Shown one piece after another: positions 1 through 8,760 of a DNA stretch of 52,712 nt; the stretch's first letter is position 1, and the number at the start of each line of letters is the position of its first letter. The position numbers and the translations under genes are program-made. The notes beneath the pieces were generated by a model. That model was not told where the DNA came from, did no database searches, and was given only the letters and a program-made list of their open reading frames with translations. The stretch spans positions 1 through 52,712 of the forward strand of contig CARSXK010000006.1 in assembly GCA_949065595.1 (NCBI GenBank). Reading direction: 5' to 3'. Source of the stretch: UBA5026 sp949065595. Its GTDB lineage: Bacteria; Bacillota_I; Bacilli_A; RF39; UBA660.

Positions 1-206
1 ATATTTATACACCATGGATTACTCCAGAGGAAGATGAGAAAATGATACTCAATACGGAAAAACATATTTCTTATCATCAAGGGATTGAACAAGGAAAATT
101 GGAAACTGCAAAGAAAATGTTAGAAGAAAAATTACCAATTGAAACAATCACGCGTATTACAAACTTAACCAAAGAACAATTATATCATCTTGGTTGTTCT
201 ACATAA
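1..206 (+). CDS. Rpn-family / PD-(D/E)XK nuclease-transposase, C-terminal fragment
   Basis: Only the last 67 codons lie in the window, read in the frame starting at base 3 and ending at TAA 204-206. The tail reads as a helical region with an EQGKLETAKKMLEEKLPIET segment followed by a short helix-turn-helix-like TRITNLTKEQ stretch. That is the usual C-terminus of Rpn-family (recombination-promoting nuclease, PD-(D/E)XK transposase-like) proteins, which are abundant and mobile in gut Firmicutes. The catalytic domain would lie upstream of the window and cannot be checked. Assignment rests on the characteristic tail only. Confidence 0.6.
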   Translation, partial: IYTPWITPEEDEKMILNTEKHISYHQGIEQGKLETAKKMLEEKLPIETITRITNLTKEQLYHLGCST

Positions 207-346
207 AAACAGTATCTATTTGAAAAAATAAGAACTATCTTATAGAACAAAAACAGTATATATTGGTATGCCGTAGCAGACATACTAAAATAGATAGTAT
301 GTAAATTTAGGATGGATCAAAAATAGAAAAGCCTCTTAAAATATAT

Positions 347-374
347 TTGAAAAAATATATTTTTATTTTATAAT
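347..374 (+). promoter_or_regulatory. Promoter of the YfhO-type gene
   Basis: TTGAAA at 347-352 and a perfect TATAAT at 369-374 are separated by 16 bases; the start codon lies 19 bases beyond the -10. The rest of 207-346 holds no gene. It contains a short imperfect hairpin (GTATG...CATAC around 268-288) that may end the upstream transcript. Confidence 0.6.
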
Positions 375-393
375 AAACTTATAAGGTGATACT

Positions 394-2823
394 ATGAAAA
401 AAATAAAGCAAATGATAATCGCTTTTTGCCTTCCAATTACTCTATTTATTTTAGGTTATTATTTTCTGGGATATCAAATACAAGAAGAAAATTTTGTCAT
501 ATCAGATATGAAAGCACAATATGTTTCTTTGTTTTCTTATTTACAAGATGTTTTCTTGGGAAAAGAAACAATTTTATACTCTTTTCATAAAGGAATAGGT
601 GGTAGTATGATTGCAACATTTGCATATTACCTTTCCAGTCCTTTAAATCTTGTGGTAATGTTTTTCTCGAAAGGAAATCTCCCATTTGCTATATTCGGCT
701 TAATTCTTCTTAAAATAGGGCTTTCTGGTGGAACCATGTATATTTATTTGCAAAAACATATCCCAGAAAATCAAAGAATCAATTACTTATTTTCAACAGC
801 TTATGCATTAATGGGTTATACTGTACAATACTATTTTCATCCCATGTGGTTAGATGCTATTTATTTACTCCCCCTTGTTTTACTTGGAATAGATTATTTC
901 GTGAAAGAAAACAAAAAGGGAGCCTATTTTGGATTTCTTCTGCTTACAATTACCAGTAATTTTTATACTGGATATATGGTTTGTCTTTTTGTACCAATTT
1001 ATTATTTCATTCAAATACGATTACAGCAGCAAAAAGTGTTGTCTAAAAAGACGGCTCATTTTCTTCTGATTTCTCTTTTGGCAACTGGAATTGCTATGGG
1101 ATTATTGCTTCCAACCCTATTAGAATTACAAAATGTATATCGCTATCCATTGCCCTCTTTTTGGAATATCCATTCGATTGTAAATTATTTCAATGAATTA
1201 GTTGCAAAATTATATATTGGAGCACATAATTGTAAAAATGTATTGAATGTGAATGGAACAAATTTATATTGTGGCATGTTTTCGCTTGTTTTGGTGTATT
1301 TTTATTTTATTAACACAACAAGAAAAGAAAAAAAGACAACATTTTTTCTCTTGCTATTCCTCTTGATTAGTTCCATTTTCCCTATTTTAATTTACATTTG
1401 GCATGGTTTTTCAATGCCCAATTATTTTCAAAATCGGCATTCTTTTTTATTCACTTTTGTTCTCATCGTCATTGCCGCCAATACTTATCACCATTTAAAA
1501 ACAATTTCATTACAATCCATTCTCTATTTTTTTATTGGTTATACAATTATTAGTGTGTTTTTATACTTTCGAGGATACCAATACCTACGGTTAGAAGAAA
1601 TTTTCTTAACAGGAATTTTTGCCTTACTATATTTTATTTTACTATATGTAAAATCAAGAACAAAGCAACAAACAATTTTTTCTTTTTTATTCATAATACT
1701 TTCCTTTTTGGAATTATTACTTCATATTCAACTTACTTTTCAGGGGGCAAAGGCAAATCAAAAATTTACATATTTACTTTCTAATTGTGAAACGTTTGCC
1801 ACACATTCTAATTATCGAACTGGTAGCATACAGTATTATAGTGGATTGGATGGTTTGGTTTGCAAAAAACAAACGCTTACTAGTTTTATTTCCACCAACA
1901 AAAAATCAATTCATCAATTTATGTATCATGCAGGATACCCAACAACAGGAGTTACCATTAAAGACAATAATACCAATACCATTGTCATTGATTCCCTCTT
2001 GGGAATTGGAACGTATTTGTCAAAAAGAGAAAGTATTGGATATCATCCAGTTTTAACAACTCAAAAATTGGAAGAAATCATTGTTTACGAAAATCCAAAT
2101 GTTTTACCAATTGGCTACGCTATTGAAGAAATTCCTTATGATTTGAATCGTCAAAATGCTTTTGTTTATCAAAACGACCTCATGATGACGTTTTCTGGCA
2201 TCAAAGAAGAACCACTAAAACAAATATATGAAATAAAGGATAAAAAAACAAAATATGTATTACCTGTAACAGATGGTGACTACTATATCCAAATTCACTA
2301 TGAGGATGGAAATCATTTGCGTGGTGATATCGCAGAAGTTACTGTGAATGGGAGAAAAATAGAAAGTGAAACATGGGAAGAAATTGGTGTATTTCAAGCA
2401 AGAAATGTCAAAAATCAAATTGAAATAATAATTGATCATATAAAAGATGGAATAACAGCAACAGGAGTATCTATATATCAATTAGATGAAAAAGTATTTC
2501 AAAGACAGATTGCTCAACTGAAAAATAATACATTAGAAAATATAGATATCCATAAAAATCAATTTTCGGGTAGCCTATATATAGACAAACCAAAAATTCT
2601 ATTTTTATCCATTCCATACGACAAAGGTTGGCAATTAACAGTAGATGGAAAAAGAAAAGAATTCATTTCGATTGCGGATACATTTATTGGAGTAGAATTG
2701 GAAAAGGGAATGCATGAAATCAATTTAAAATATGTGCCAACGGGCTTTTATCTAGGAATTGTGATAACCTTTATGAGCAGTTTTCTATCCATCCTCTATT
2801 TTAGAGTGTGTAAAAAAACGTAA
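394..2823 (+). CDS. YfhO-family polytopic membrane protein (GT-C-like)
   Basis: 809 residues with a dozen or more hydrophobic segments in the first ~440 residues, then a large extracytoplasmic beta-rich region and a last membrane span at about 780-803. This is the layout of the YfhO family, GT-C-like proteins that in Bacillus and Listeria are implicated in adding sugars to lipoteichoic or wall teichoic acids. The N-terminal NFVISDMKAQYVSLFSYLQD stretch, with acidic residues just after the first span, matches the usual position of the GT-C acidic motif. The start is set by AAGGTGATACT before the ATG. It has its own promoter (347-374) and is followed by the separate promoter of the secretion cluster. 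The acceptor in this organism is unknown. Confidence 0.8.
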   Translation: MKKIKQMIIAFCLPITLFILGYYFLGYQIQEENFVISDMKAQYVSLFSYLQDVFLGKETILYSFHKGIGGSMIATFAYYLSSPLNLVVMFFSKGNLPFAIFGLILLKIGLSGGTMYIYLQKHIPENQRINYLFSTAYALMGYTVQYYFHPMWLDAIYLLPLVLLGIDYFVKENKKGAYFGFLLLTITSNFYTGYMVCLFVPIYYFIQIRLQQQKVLSKKTAHFLLISLLATGIAMGLLLPTLLELQNVYRYPLPSFWNIHSIVNYFNELVAKLYIGAHNCKNVLNVNGTNLYCGMFSLVLVYFYFINTTRKEKKTTFFLLLFLLISSIFPILIYIWHGFSMPNYFQNRHSFLFTFVLIVIAANTYHHLKTISLQSILYFFIGYTIISVFLYFRGYQYLRLEEIFLTGIFALLYFILLYVKSRTKQQTIFSFLFIILSFLELLLHIQLTFQGAKANQKFTYLLSNCETFATHSNYRTGSIQYYSGLDGLVCKKQTLTSFISTNKKSIHQFMYHAGYPTTGVTIKDNNTNTIVIDSLLGIGTYLSKRESIGYHPVLTTQKLEEIIVYENPNVLPIGYAIEEIPYDLNRQNAFVYQNDLMMTFSGIKEEPLKQIYEIKDKKTKYVLPVTDGDYYIQIHYEDGNHLRGDIAEVTVNGRKIESETWEEIGVFQARNVKNQIEIIIDHIKDGITATGVSIYQLDEKVFQRQIAQLKNNTLENIDIHKNQFSGSLYIDKPKILFLSIPYDKGWQLTVDGKRKEFISIADTFIGVELEKGMHEINLKYVPTGFYLGIVITFMSSFLSILYFRVCKKT

Positions 2824-2839
2824 ATGATAAGGGAAATAT

Positions 2840-2868
2840 TTGATAATTCAAATAAAACGTGTTATACT
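2840..2868 (+). promoter_or_regulatory. Promoter at the head of the type IV secretion cluster
   Basis: TTGATA (2840-2845), 17-base spacer, TATACT (2863-2868), about 30 bases before the first small gene of the cluster. It is the only good promoter upstream of 2900, so the cluster probably begins here. Confidence 0.55.
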
Positions 2869-2899
2869 AAAATTATAGAAAGTGTAAGGTGGTGATAGA

Positions 2900-3070
2900 A
2901 TGAAGGAAGTAACTGGGGAAGCAAACATGACGGTTGTTACAATCATATTAATAGGAGTCATTGTTGCAATCGCTACGCCAATCATTACAAATATGATGAA
3001 TAATACAAAGGCAAGAAGTGAATGTCATAACAATGGTGGGATATGGACCAATAATTCATGCCAACCATAA
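2900..3070 (+). CDS. Small pilin-like one-TM protein heading the secretion cluster
   Basis: 56 residues. A ribosome binding site (GGTGGTGATAGA) precedes the ATG at 2900 and TAA is at 3068-3070. The protein has a short polar N-terminus (MKEVTGEAN), one strongly hydrophobic helix (about residues 10-29), then a polar tail with two cysteines (in SECHNN and NNSCQP) that could form a disulphide. Size and layout resemble Flp/Tad-type pilins, which have a Gly before the hydrophobic helix, but the usual Glu-Tyr pair is missing, so this is inference from shape and neighbours. It is the first gene of the cluster, as a major pilus subunit often is. Too short for standard ORF cut-offs and easily missed. 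Confidence 0.6.
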   Translation: MKEVTGEANMTVVTIILIGVIVAIATPIITNMMNNTKARSECHNNGGIWTNNSCQP

Positions 3071-3102
3071 CAATTATATGATTTTAGGATGGTGTAAACT
3101 AT

Positions 3103-3549
3103 ATGAGACAGGCAATCGGAAGTACATTTCTGTATAATATTATCATTGTTTTTATTGTAATTACTTTCGGTTTCTTGGCGGCAACCTTAAGTTATACAAA
3201 GGCGTTTAAAATTAATGGTAAAATCGCCAATTCTCTTGAAAAGTTTGAAGGGTATAATACGCTATCATTAGGGGAAATTGAACGTGCGATGCAAACACTG
3301 GGATATCGAATCAGTCCAACAGGTAATTTGAATTGTCCTGAACGAAAACATAAAGGAAGAAACTATATGCCAATCCAAGAGTTTGGAACAAACTATAAAT
3401 ATTGCATCTATGAATACCCCAAAGAGAATGGTTATTTTACTTATGGAATATTGACCTATATTTATATGGATATTCCTATTGTAGGTGGAACTTTTACACT
3501 CCCTGTTTATTCAGAAACAGAGCGTATATATGAATTTAGTCAAAGATAG
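3103..3549 (+). CDS. Pseudopilin-like one-TM protein, paralogue 1
   Basis: 148 residues. Residues about 10-32 form one hydrophobic helix, then SYTKAFKINGKI starts an amphipathic helix and a ~100-residue extracytoplasmic domain. It is clearly paralogous to the next gene: both share the membrane helix, TKAFK, a GYRI motif, an NxxYRYC/NYKYC-type motif, and a D(I/F)PI segment near the C-terminus. There is no FTLIE prepilin motif, so it is not a classical type IV pilin; a TadE/TadF-like minor pilin is possible. The conserved cysteines (NCPE and YKYCIYE) could pair. Function not recognised; a surface appendage role is inferred from the VirB/Tad-like neighbours. Confidence 0.75.
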   Translation: MRQAIGSTFLYNIIIVFIVITFGFLAATLSYTKAFKINGKIANSLEKFEGYNTLSLGEIERAMQTLGYRISPTGNLNCPERKHKGRNYMPIQEFGTNYKYCIYEYPKENGYFTYGILTYIYMDIPIVGGTFTLPVYSETERIYEFSQR

Positions 3550-3560
3550 TTGGTGATCAA

Positions 3561-3983
3561 ATGAAAGAAGCAATTGCAAATGCATATATTGTGAATATTG
3601 TTATTGTTTTTGTAATTATATTTATATTCTTTTTTGCAAGTTCTTTGACTTATACAAAGGCTTTTAAAGTAAAAAATAGAATTATAGATATTATTGAAAA
3701 ATATGAAGTCTATAATAAAGATGCGATAGATGAAATTGCGTCTTCCCTTTCTGAAATGGGATATCGTATTAATACATCTCATAATGGTTGTCCAAAACGA
3801 AATGGAAAAGAATCCATTTCAACTACCAATAATACATATCGTTATTGTGTTTATGAGTATGATACACCAAAAGGAAAATATTATAGTGTTTCTGCTTTTA
3901 TGTATTTTGATTTTCCAATTATAGGTCAGTCTTTAGAGTTACCTGTACATGGGGAAACCAAAATTATGGGCATATTGAAATAA
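3561..3983 (+). CDS. Pseudopilin-like one-TM protein, paralogue 2
   Basis: 140 residues, tandem paralogue of the preceding gene, with the same layout: hydrophobic helix at about 8-31, LTYTKAFKVKNRI, an extracellular domain with GYRIN, NGCPKR, YRYCVYEYD, and FDFPIIG near the end. The start follows TTGGTGATCAA. It lies 11 bases after paralogue 1 and 16 bases before the TadZ-like gene, so the three are co-transcribed. The two copies have diverged strongly outside shared motifs, suggesting distinct subunits of one structure rather than a recent duplication. No known family recognised. Confidence 0.75.
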   Translation: MKEAIANAYIVNIVIVFVIIFIFFFASSLTYTKAFKVKNRIIDIIEKYEVYNKDAIDEIASSLSEMGYRINTSHNGCPKRNGKESISTTNNTYRYCVYEYDTPKGKYYSVSAFMYFDFPIIGQSLELPVHGETKIMGILK

Positions 3984-3999
3984 AAAGGAGGTAAATCTA

Positions 4000-5004
4000 A
4001 TGAACGTTATTATTGCAAATAAACAAAAATCTATGTTACAAGAATTGGAGATTGATGTAATTAAAACGTTAGAGGGAGAATTTGACGTTGATGATATTAT
4101 CGCACAATTTCATAATTTTTTCTTTCAAAGAATGATTTTAGATGTTACCGCATTAAAAAATTATAAAGATATTAAAGTATTACAAAAATTATCAATCACA
4201 TTGGATATGGATAAAGTAATATTACTGTTAGATGACTCTGAAGAAAGTGGTTCTAACGAATACTTATCTAAATTGATTTCTATGGGGATTTATAATTTTA
4301 CAAAAAATGTTGAAGGAATTCTATATTTATATAACAATCCAAATACATATCGTGATGTTGCTCATATTCATCAGTTGGATGGAAGTAAACCACAAGATGT
4401 TGTGGTAGAGAAATATGTAGAAGCAGAACCTGTGGTAAGCAATAAAATTATTGGTGTCAAAAATATAACCAAGCAGTCAGGTGCGACGACATTAATTTAT
4501 ATGATGGTAAAACAATTAGAAAAAAATTATTCTGTTATCGCATTTGAAGTCAATAAAAGCGATTTCCGCTACTTTAATGATAAGAAATTAATCTCTATAC
4601 CCAATACAGATATTGGAAATGCGATTGCAAAATATAGGGATTATAATGTCATTTTAATAGATGTAAATGATAGTAAAGAGGCAGAAAGTTTGTGTGATGA
4701 AGTTCTTTATTTAGTGGAGCCTTCTATTATCAAATTAAATAAATTGATGCTAGTGAATAGTAATACCTTTAGAGAATTGAAAAATAAAAAAATTATTTTA
4801 AATCAGAGTTTATTAAATGCAAAGGATGTACTCGATTTTGAATATGAATCTGGGGCTAAAATCTATTATAATATGCCACCACTAGATGAAAGGGAAAAAA
4901 GTATTCATGCACTTAATCTATTGTTGGTAAGATTGGGATTTGTACGACAAAAAACTGACAATCAAGAGAAAAAAAATAGTATTTTGGGGTTATTTAGTAA
5001 GTAA
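4000..5004 (+). CDS. TadZ/CpaE-like ParA-family protein with degenerate Walker A
   Basis: 334 residues in two parts. Residues ~1-125 look like a receiver-type alpha/beta domain (MNVIIANKQKS start; LDVTALKN and VILLLDD strands), and ~145-315 like a ParA/MinD ATPase fold. This is the architecture of TadZ/CpaE, which localise Tad pilus machines to a cell site. The nucleotide-binding loop at 158-164 reads KQSGATT: the signature lysine (K158) is kept but Ala162 replaces the Walker lysine, so normal ATP hydrolysis is doubtful; atypical P-loops are known in TadZ. A Walker A'-like aspartate follows in VILIDVND (about D221). It has a strong AAAGGAGGTAA site before the ATG. It is unexpected beside VirB4/VirD4 genes and without TadA/B/C. 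Confidence 0.65.
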   Translation: MNVIIANKQKSMLQELEIDVIKTLEGEFDVDDIIAQFHNFFFQRMILDVTALKNYKDIKVLQKLSITLDMDKVILLLDDSEESGSNEYLSKLISMGIYNFTKNVEGILYLYNNPNTYRDVAHIHQLDGSKPQDVVVEKYVEAEPVVSNKIIGVKNITKQSGATTLIYMMVKQLEKNYSVIAFEVNKSDFRYFNDKKLISIPNTDIGNAIAKYRDYNVILIDVNDSKEAESLCDEVLYLVEPSIIKLNKLMLVNSNTFRELKNKKIILNQSLLNAKDVLDFEYESGAKIYYNMPPLDEREKSIHALNLLLVRLGFVRQKTDNQEKKNSILGLFSK

Positions 5005-5007
5005 AGA

Positions 5008-5035
5008 TTGACAAATCAAGGAAAAAAAGGTATAG
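5008..5035 (+). promoter_or_regulatory. Internal promoter before the first VirB2-like gene
   Basis: Consensus TTGACA (5008-5013), 16-base spacer, TATAGT (5030-5035). The leader holds a small hairpin (AGACA/TGTCT, 5047-5059) before AGGAGG. The strongest -35 in the cluster sits in front of a putative pilin, which fits a need for high pilin expression. Confidence 0.6.
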
Positions 5036-5092
5036 TTAGTTATGTGAGACAGTATGTCTTATCGGTAAACAAGAATTATAGGAGGTTTTAGA

Positions 5093-5455
5093 ATGTTAGA
5101 AGTGTTAGATTTAGTTACGTGCACAGATTTAGGAGGTAACATAGACAAAATAGTTCCTGATACAGTGAGTACGGTTGTGACTTTAATTAAGATTGCAGTT
5201 CCAATTTTGTTAGTTATCTTTGGTATGGTAGATTTGGGAAAAGCTGTTATGTCCAATGACGAAAAGGAAATGAAAAGTGCACAAACAAGATTGATTAAAA
5301 GAATTTTATACGCAGTATTGATATTTTTCATTATCGCAATTGTACAATGGATTTTTGGAGTTTTAGATAATAATGGTAATTCTACTAAAACTGCTAGTTG
5401 CTTTAACTGCTTTATTAACGGTAAGTGTTCTTCACCAGACGGCGTAGAAGAATAA
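5093..5455 (+). CDS. VirB2/TrbC-like pilin protein, copy 1
   Basis: 120 residues with two membrane helices (about 28-50 and 70-92) joined by a charged cytoplasmic loop (NDEKEMKSAQTRLIKR). This is the topology of VirB2/TrbC-type T4SS pilins as found in Gram-positive mobile elements. The C-terminus has three cysteines (SCFNCFINGKCSS). Its loop matches the second copy downstream (GDEKNFKAVGTKLIKR), so the two are homologous modules. No cleavable signal peptide is evident. It has its own promoter and an AGGAGG site, and is followed by a partial terminator, the typical set-up for an abundant structural subunit. Confidence 0.7.
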   Translation: MLEVLDLVTCTDLGGNIDKIVPDTVSTVVTLIKIAVPILLVIFGMVDLGKAVMSNDEKEMKSAQTRLIKRILYAVLIFFIIAIVQWIFGVLDNNGNSTKTASCFNCFINGKCSSPDGVEE

Positions 5456-5477
5456 AGTAATTGATAATGATTAAAAG

Positions 5478-5519
5478 TAATAAGAATTTATTTCCTATTA
5501 TTTTTTTTTATGTTATAAT
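5478..5519 (+). terminator. Intra-operon attenuator and weak promoter between the two VirB2-like genes
   Basis: A short stem TAATA (5478-5482)/TATTA (5496-5500) is followed by nine T residues (5501-5509). With only five pairs it is probably a leaky terminator. A TATAAT (5514-5519) follows directly and may restart transcription for the downstream genes. Confidence 0.4.
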
Positions 5520-5551
5520 GTATATGTGAAAATTTAGATATAGGTGATAAT

Positions 5552-6352
5552 ATGCAAAAAAAGATTAAAATAAGTTTATTTATTATACTTACCCTTTTTA
5601 TTTGTAATGCAAATCAGGTAGAGGGGAAAAACTTAAATGGAATTTTAGATGATATGATTGAAAAAAAATGTGAATATGTAACACCAGGTGATACAATACC
5701 TGCTCAACAAACTAGTGTGTTATGTGATGTTTTTGATGATGGTGCTCATCAATGTTGGATGCAAGTAGGTGGAGGCCAAGCTAGTTCGTCATCAAACAAG
5801 GAAAAAATCCTCAATTGGAATCAAGGGGTCATTGGAGTTCCTAAATTTGAATATGCAGGAAAATGCCCAATGTATTTAGTTGCTACTATTGATGTTGCTA
5901 TTGGCGGATACAGTATATGGGGATTTAATAATATCACTGATGCAGAAAAATGGAGAATCGATCGCCAACAATATAATACAACAGTAACCTTAAGTCTAAT
6001 AAAAGAAAATATAATAAATGAAAAGCCAGAGGAAGATGGCGCTGAAGAAGAAATTAATAAATGTGTTGTATTTGGGCAAAATACAGATAAAATTTTAAAA
6101 TGGGTCATTAATTTTATATATATTGCGGTTCCTGTTATCATCATTATTATGTCGATAATCGAATTTGCTGGTATTGCCCTTTCTGGGGATGAAAAAAACT
6201 TTAAAGCAGTCGGAACTAAATTAATAAAAAGACTGATTATCGGTGCTGTTATTATTTTTTTACCAATACTAATTATTTTTTTAGTAGATTTAAGTGGTGT
6301 TTTAATACCATATGGAATAGAGCCAAATCAAATATTTTGTTCATTATTTTAG
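5552..6352 (+). CDS. Secreted VirB2/TrbC-like protein with large N-terminal ectodomain
   Basis: 266 residues. The N-terminus is a signal peptide (KKIKISLFIILTLFICNA), then a ~150-residue ectodomain with cysteines (KKCEYVT, SVLCDVF, HQCWMQV, GKCPMYL, NKCVVFG), then two membrane helices at about 185-208 and 227-250 with the loop GDEKNFKAVGTKLIKR. That C-terminal hairpin matches the neighbouring VirB2-like protein. A VirB2/TrbC module fused to a cysteine-rich surface domain is not a standard pilin; it may be a tip or minor subunit. Start supported by TAGGTGATAAT before the ATG. Confidence 0.65.
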   Translation: MQKKIKISLFIILTLFICNANQVEGKNLNGILDDMIEKKCEYVTPGDTIPAQQTSVLCDVFDDGAHQCWMQVGGGQASSSSNKEKILNWNQGVIGVPKFEYAGKCPMYLVATIDVAIGGYSIWGFNNITDAEKWRIDRQQYNTTVTLSLIKENIINEKPEEDGAEEEINKCVVFGQNTDKILKWVINFIYIAVPVIIIIMSIIEFAGIALSGDEKNFKAVGTKLIKRLIIGAVIIFLPILIIFLVDLSGVLIPYGIEPNQIFCSLF

Positions 6353-6367
6353 AAAGGAGTGGTGAAA

Positions 6368-8446
6368 ATGAATTGGGGAACAGATACTTTTCGAAATCTA
6401 TTTGCTGCTATTGATAGTATTGTTTACTCACTAGTTTCAATTATATATGAAATTCTAATGCAAATTTCAAAATTCAATCTATTTGGTAATGATGCATTTG
6501 AAGGAGTTGCAGGAAAAATATATACGCTACTGGGTGTATTTATGCTATTTAAAGTTACATTTTCGTTTATTTCCTATTTAGTACATCCAGATGATTTATC
6601 CGATAAAGCGAAAGGCGCTCAAAAAATAATATTAAATATACTTTTAGTATTTGCAATGATTATTCTTGCACCAACTGCTTTTGAAAAGTTATATGAAGCA
6701 CAAAGTGCCATAGTACAAGATAATGTAATTGCCAAATTGATTTTAGGACAGGAAAATGCAAATCTTTCGAATAGGCATTATCAAATGTCGGATGTATGTC
6801 CTGCTGATAAAACATCTGCAGCTACAGATGGGGATTATATCGCGATAATGATATTTCGCCCCTTTTATCAAATAATAGATGGGGCTTCTGATGATATTAA
6901 AAATGCTTACTGTGGTGAAGGTAATGATATGACAGTATCTAAATATCTTGATCTTGCACAGGTAGATGCTTCTTCAGGTGTTTCAAGCATTTTTAAAAAA
7001 TTAGTAAATGCTGCGCAACAAATTATGATACCTGGTATTCAAGGAGCTCAACCTCAAACAACTATTACATACACCATTGACTACAAATTCTTAATGTCAA
7101 CGATTGTTGGAATTGTTGTACTGTTGGTTCTAATATCATTTTGTTTTGATGTTGCAATACGTAGTATTAAGCTTGGCTTTTTACAAATTATAGCTCCAAT
7201 TCCAATTATTTCTTATGTGGATCCTAAATCAGGAAAAGATGGAATGTTTAAAAAATGGTTAAAAGAAGTGGGAAAAACATGGGCAGATTTATTTGTTAGA
7301 TTGGTTGCTCTATACTTTGCAGTTTATATTATTCAGCTAATGGATTTTACTACAATGGATGAGAGTATAGAAAAATATAAATTTTGGGTTATGCTATTTA
7401 TTATTATAGGTGCCTTGATGTTTGCTAAAAAACTTCCTAAATTGGTAGAAGATATATTAGGTATTAAGCTAGATAGTGGTTTTACATTGAATCCAATGAA
7501 GAAAATTAGAGATAATGCCCTAGGCGGAAAGCTAATTGCTGATATGCCAAAAAAGACGGTAGGATTAGGTGCTGGTTTAGCTGGAGGTATGATTGCTGGT
7601 GCAATGGCTGGAAAACAGGTTGGTGCAACCGGAAAAGGTTTAGTTTTAGGTGCATTAGGTGGAGCTAAAAATGGTTTTAAAAATCCCAAAGAAGCATTCT
7701 CAAAAGGTATGCGAGAGGAATTTAAAAACTTGACAGGAAATGAGATGGCCAGATTATCAGTTAGCAAAATAATGCTGTCATCCAGTGGTGCAGCAGCAGT
7801 TAAGGAAACAAAAGACGCACTTTCAATTGCATACTCCAATTTGAATGACAAGCAAACGGAATTAAATGTATCAGAACATACGACAGCGTCATTAGCAGAA
7901 AGTCTTCGTTCGCAGGGGTATGATGTATCTAGAATGGCTGATTCCAAGAAACTGGTAGAAGAAAGAAAAAATGCTCAACTGAAAAAGCTGAACGAAATGA
8001 AATCAAACTCTACTAAATATAGCGAATCGTATAAAGCAGCTCAAGAGGAATATCAAAAAATATCACGGGGCGTAGCAAGTGGAATCGTTGGTGTAGATGG
8101 CAACCCTGTTTACTCGCAAGAACATTTATCTGCAGCTAAAGCAAAAATGGAACAATCAGAAAAAGAATATAATAATTACCTAAAACAAGTTCAAGAGGGA
8201 GAAATTTTATTTAGACAATATCAACAATCAGAAAACGCTCTTAATACCTACCAAGATAATAAGGTCAAAGAGGCTGGATTGCGTGATGAAATTTCAAAAA
8301 TTCAGAAGAATATAGAAACAATAAAAGCAGAAAAAGCACAAAGAGAGCGTTTCTATCAAGTTGATAAATCACCACAGAAGGATTATAAAGATGCAATTAA
8401 TCAAGAGATGGAACGTCATAATAAACTAAAGGGGATGGATGAATGA
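6368..8446 (+). CDS. VirB6/TrbL-like T4SS channel protein
   Basis: 692 residues from the ATG at 6368, chosen over upstream GTG codons at 6359 and 6362 because AAAGGAG (6353-6359) is then correctly spaced. About seven membrane helices fall in the first ~360 residues. A Gly/Ala-rich segment (around 400-440) follows, then a ~230-residue charged, coiled-coil C-terminus. VirB6/TrbL proteins of Gram-positive conjugation systems have this multi-span N-terminus and long soluble tail. An extracellular loop (about residues 125-240) carries two cysteines (VCPAD, AYCGE). The stop overlaps the next start (ATGA), indicating coupling. The role as inner-membrane pore is inferred from topology and neighbours. 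Confidence 0.7.
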   Translation: MNWGTDTFRNLFAAIDSIVYSLVSIIYEILMQISKFNLFGNDAFEGVAGKIYTLLGVFMLFKVTFSFISYLVHPDDLSDKAKGAQKIILNILLVFAMIILAPTAFEKLYEAQSAIVQDNVIAKLILGQENANLSNRHYQMSDVCPADKTSAATDGDYIAIMIFRPFYQIIDGASDDIKNAYCGEGNDMTVSKYLDLAQVDASSGVSSIFKKLVNAAQQIMIPGIQGAQPQTTITYTIDYKFLMSTIVGIVVLLVLISFCFDVAIRSIKLGFLQIIAPIPIISYVDPKSGKDGMFKKWLKEVGKTWADLFVRLVALYFAVYIIQLMDFTTMDESIEKYKFWVMLFIIIGALMFAKKLPKLVEDILGIKLDSGFTLNPMKKIRDNALGGKLIADMPKKTVGLGAGLAGGMIAGAMAGKQVGATGKGLVLGALGGAKNGFKNPKEAFSKGMREEFKNLTGNEMARLSVSKIMLSSSGAAAVKETKDALSIAYSNLNDKQTELNVSEHTTASLAESLRSQGYDVSRMADSKKLVEERKNAQLKKLNEMKSNSTKYSESYKAAQEEYQKISRGVASGIVGVDGNPVYSQEHLSAAKAKMEQSEKEYNNYLKQVQEGEILFRQYQQSENALNTYQDNKVKEAGLRDEISKIQKNIETIKAEKAQRERFYQVDKSPQKDYKDAINQEMERHNKLKGMDE

Positions 8447-8760
8447 ATTTTTTGATACCAGCAAATTCAAAAAAATCAATGATGATATTTGGGCTATTTT
8501 ACCCATTTGATCTTATTTTATTTGGAAGTGGAATCGGAGTGACATTATTCTTAATGATGCTACTTCCAGTTGGCAATACCGTAATGGCATTTATTTCCAT
8601 TGCGCCTGCTGTGATAACAGGATTTCTGGTGTTTCCAGTTCCAAATTATCACAATGTGTTAACAGTAATAATAGGGGTTTGGAATTTCTTTACAACAAGA
8701 CAAAAATTTGTATGGAAAGGTTGGTGTGTAGAAGATGGGCAAGAAGAAAACAAGGAGTAA
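8443..8760 (+). CDS. VirB3/PrgI-like small membrane protein
   Basis: 105 residues with two close hydrophobic helices (about 14-40 and 45-68), an N-terminal IPANSKKS segment and a C-terminal WKGWCVEDG. PrgI/VirB3-type proteins have this size and two-helix topology and lie directly before VirB4, as here. The gene overlaps the preceding stop by 4 bases and the following VirB4 start by 26 bases, so all three are tightly coupled. Confidence 0.7.
   Translation: MNFLIPANSKKSMMIFGLFYPFDLILFGSGIGVTLFLMMLLPVGNTVMAFISIAPAVITGFLVFPVPNYHNVLTVIIGVWNFFTTRQKFVWKGWCVEDGQEENKE

Noticed and set aside
7333..7947. 204-codon minus-strand ORF inside the VirB6-like gene
   Set aside because: Antisense shadow of the Gly/Ala-rich region of a well-supported gene; no ribosome site and implausible composition.
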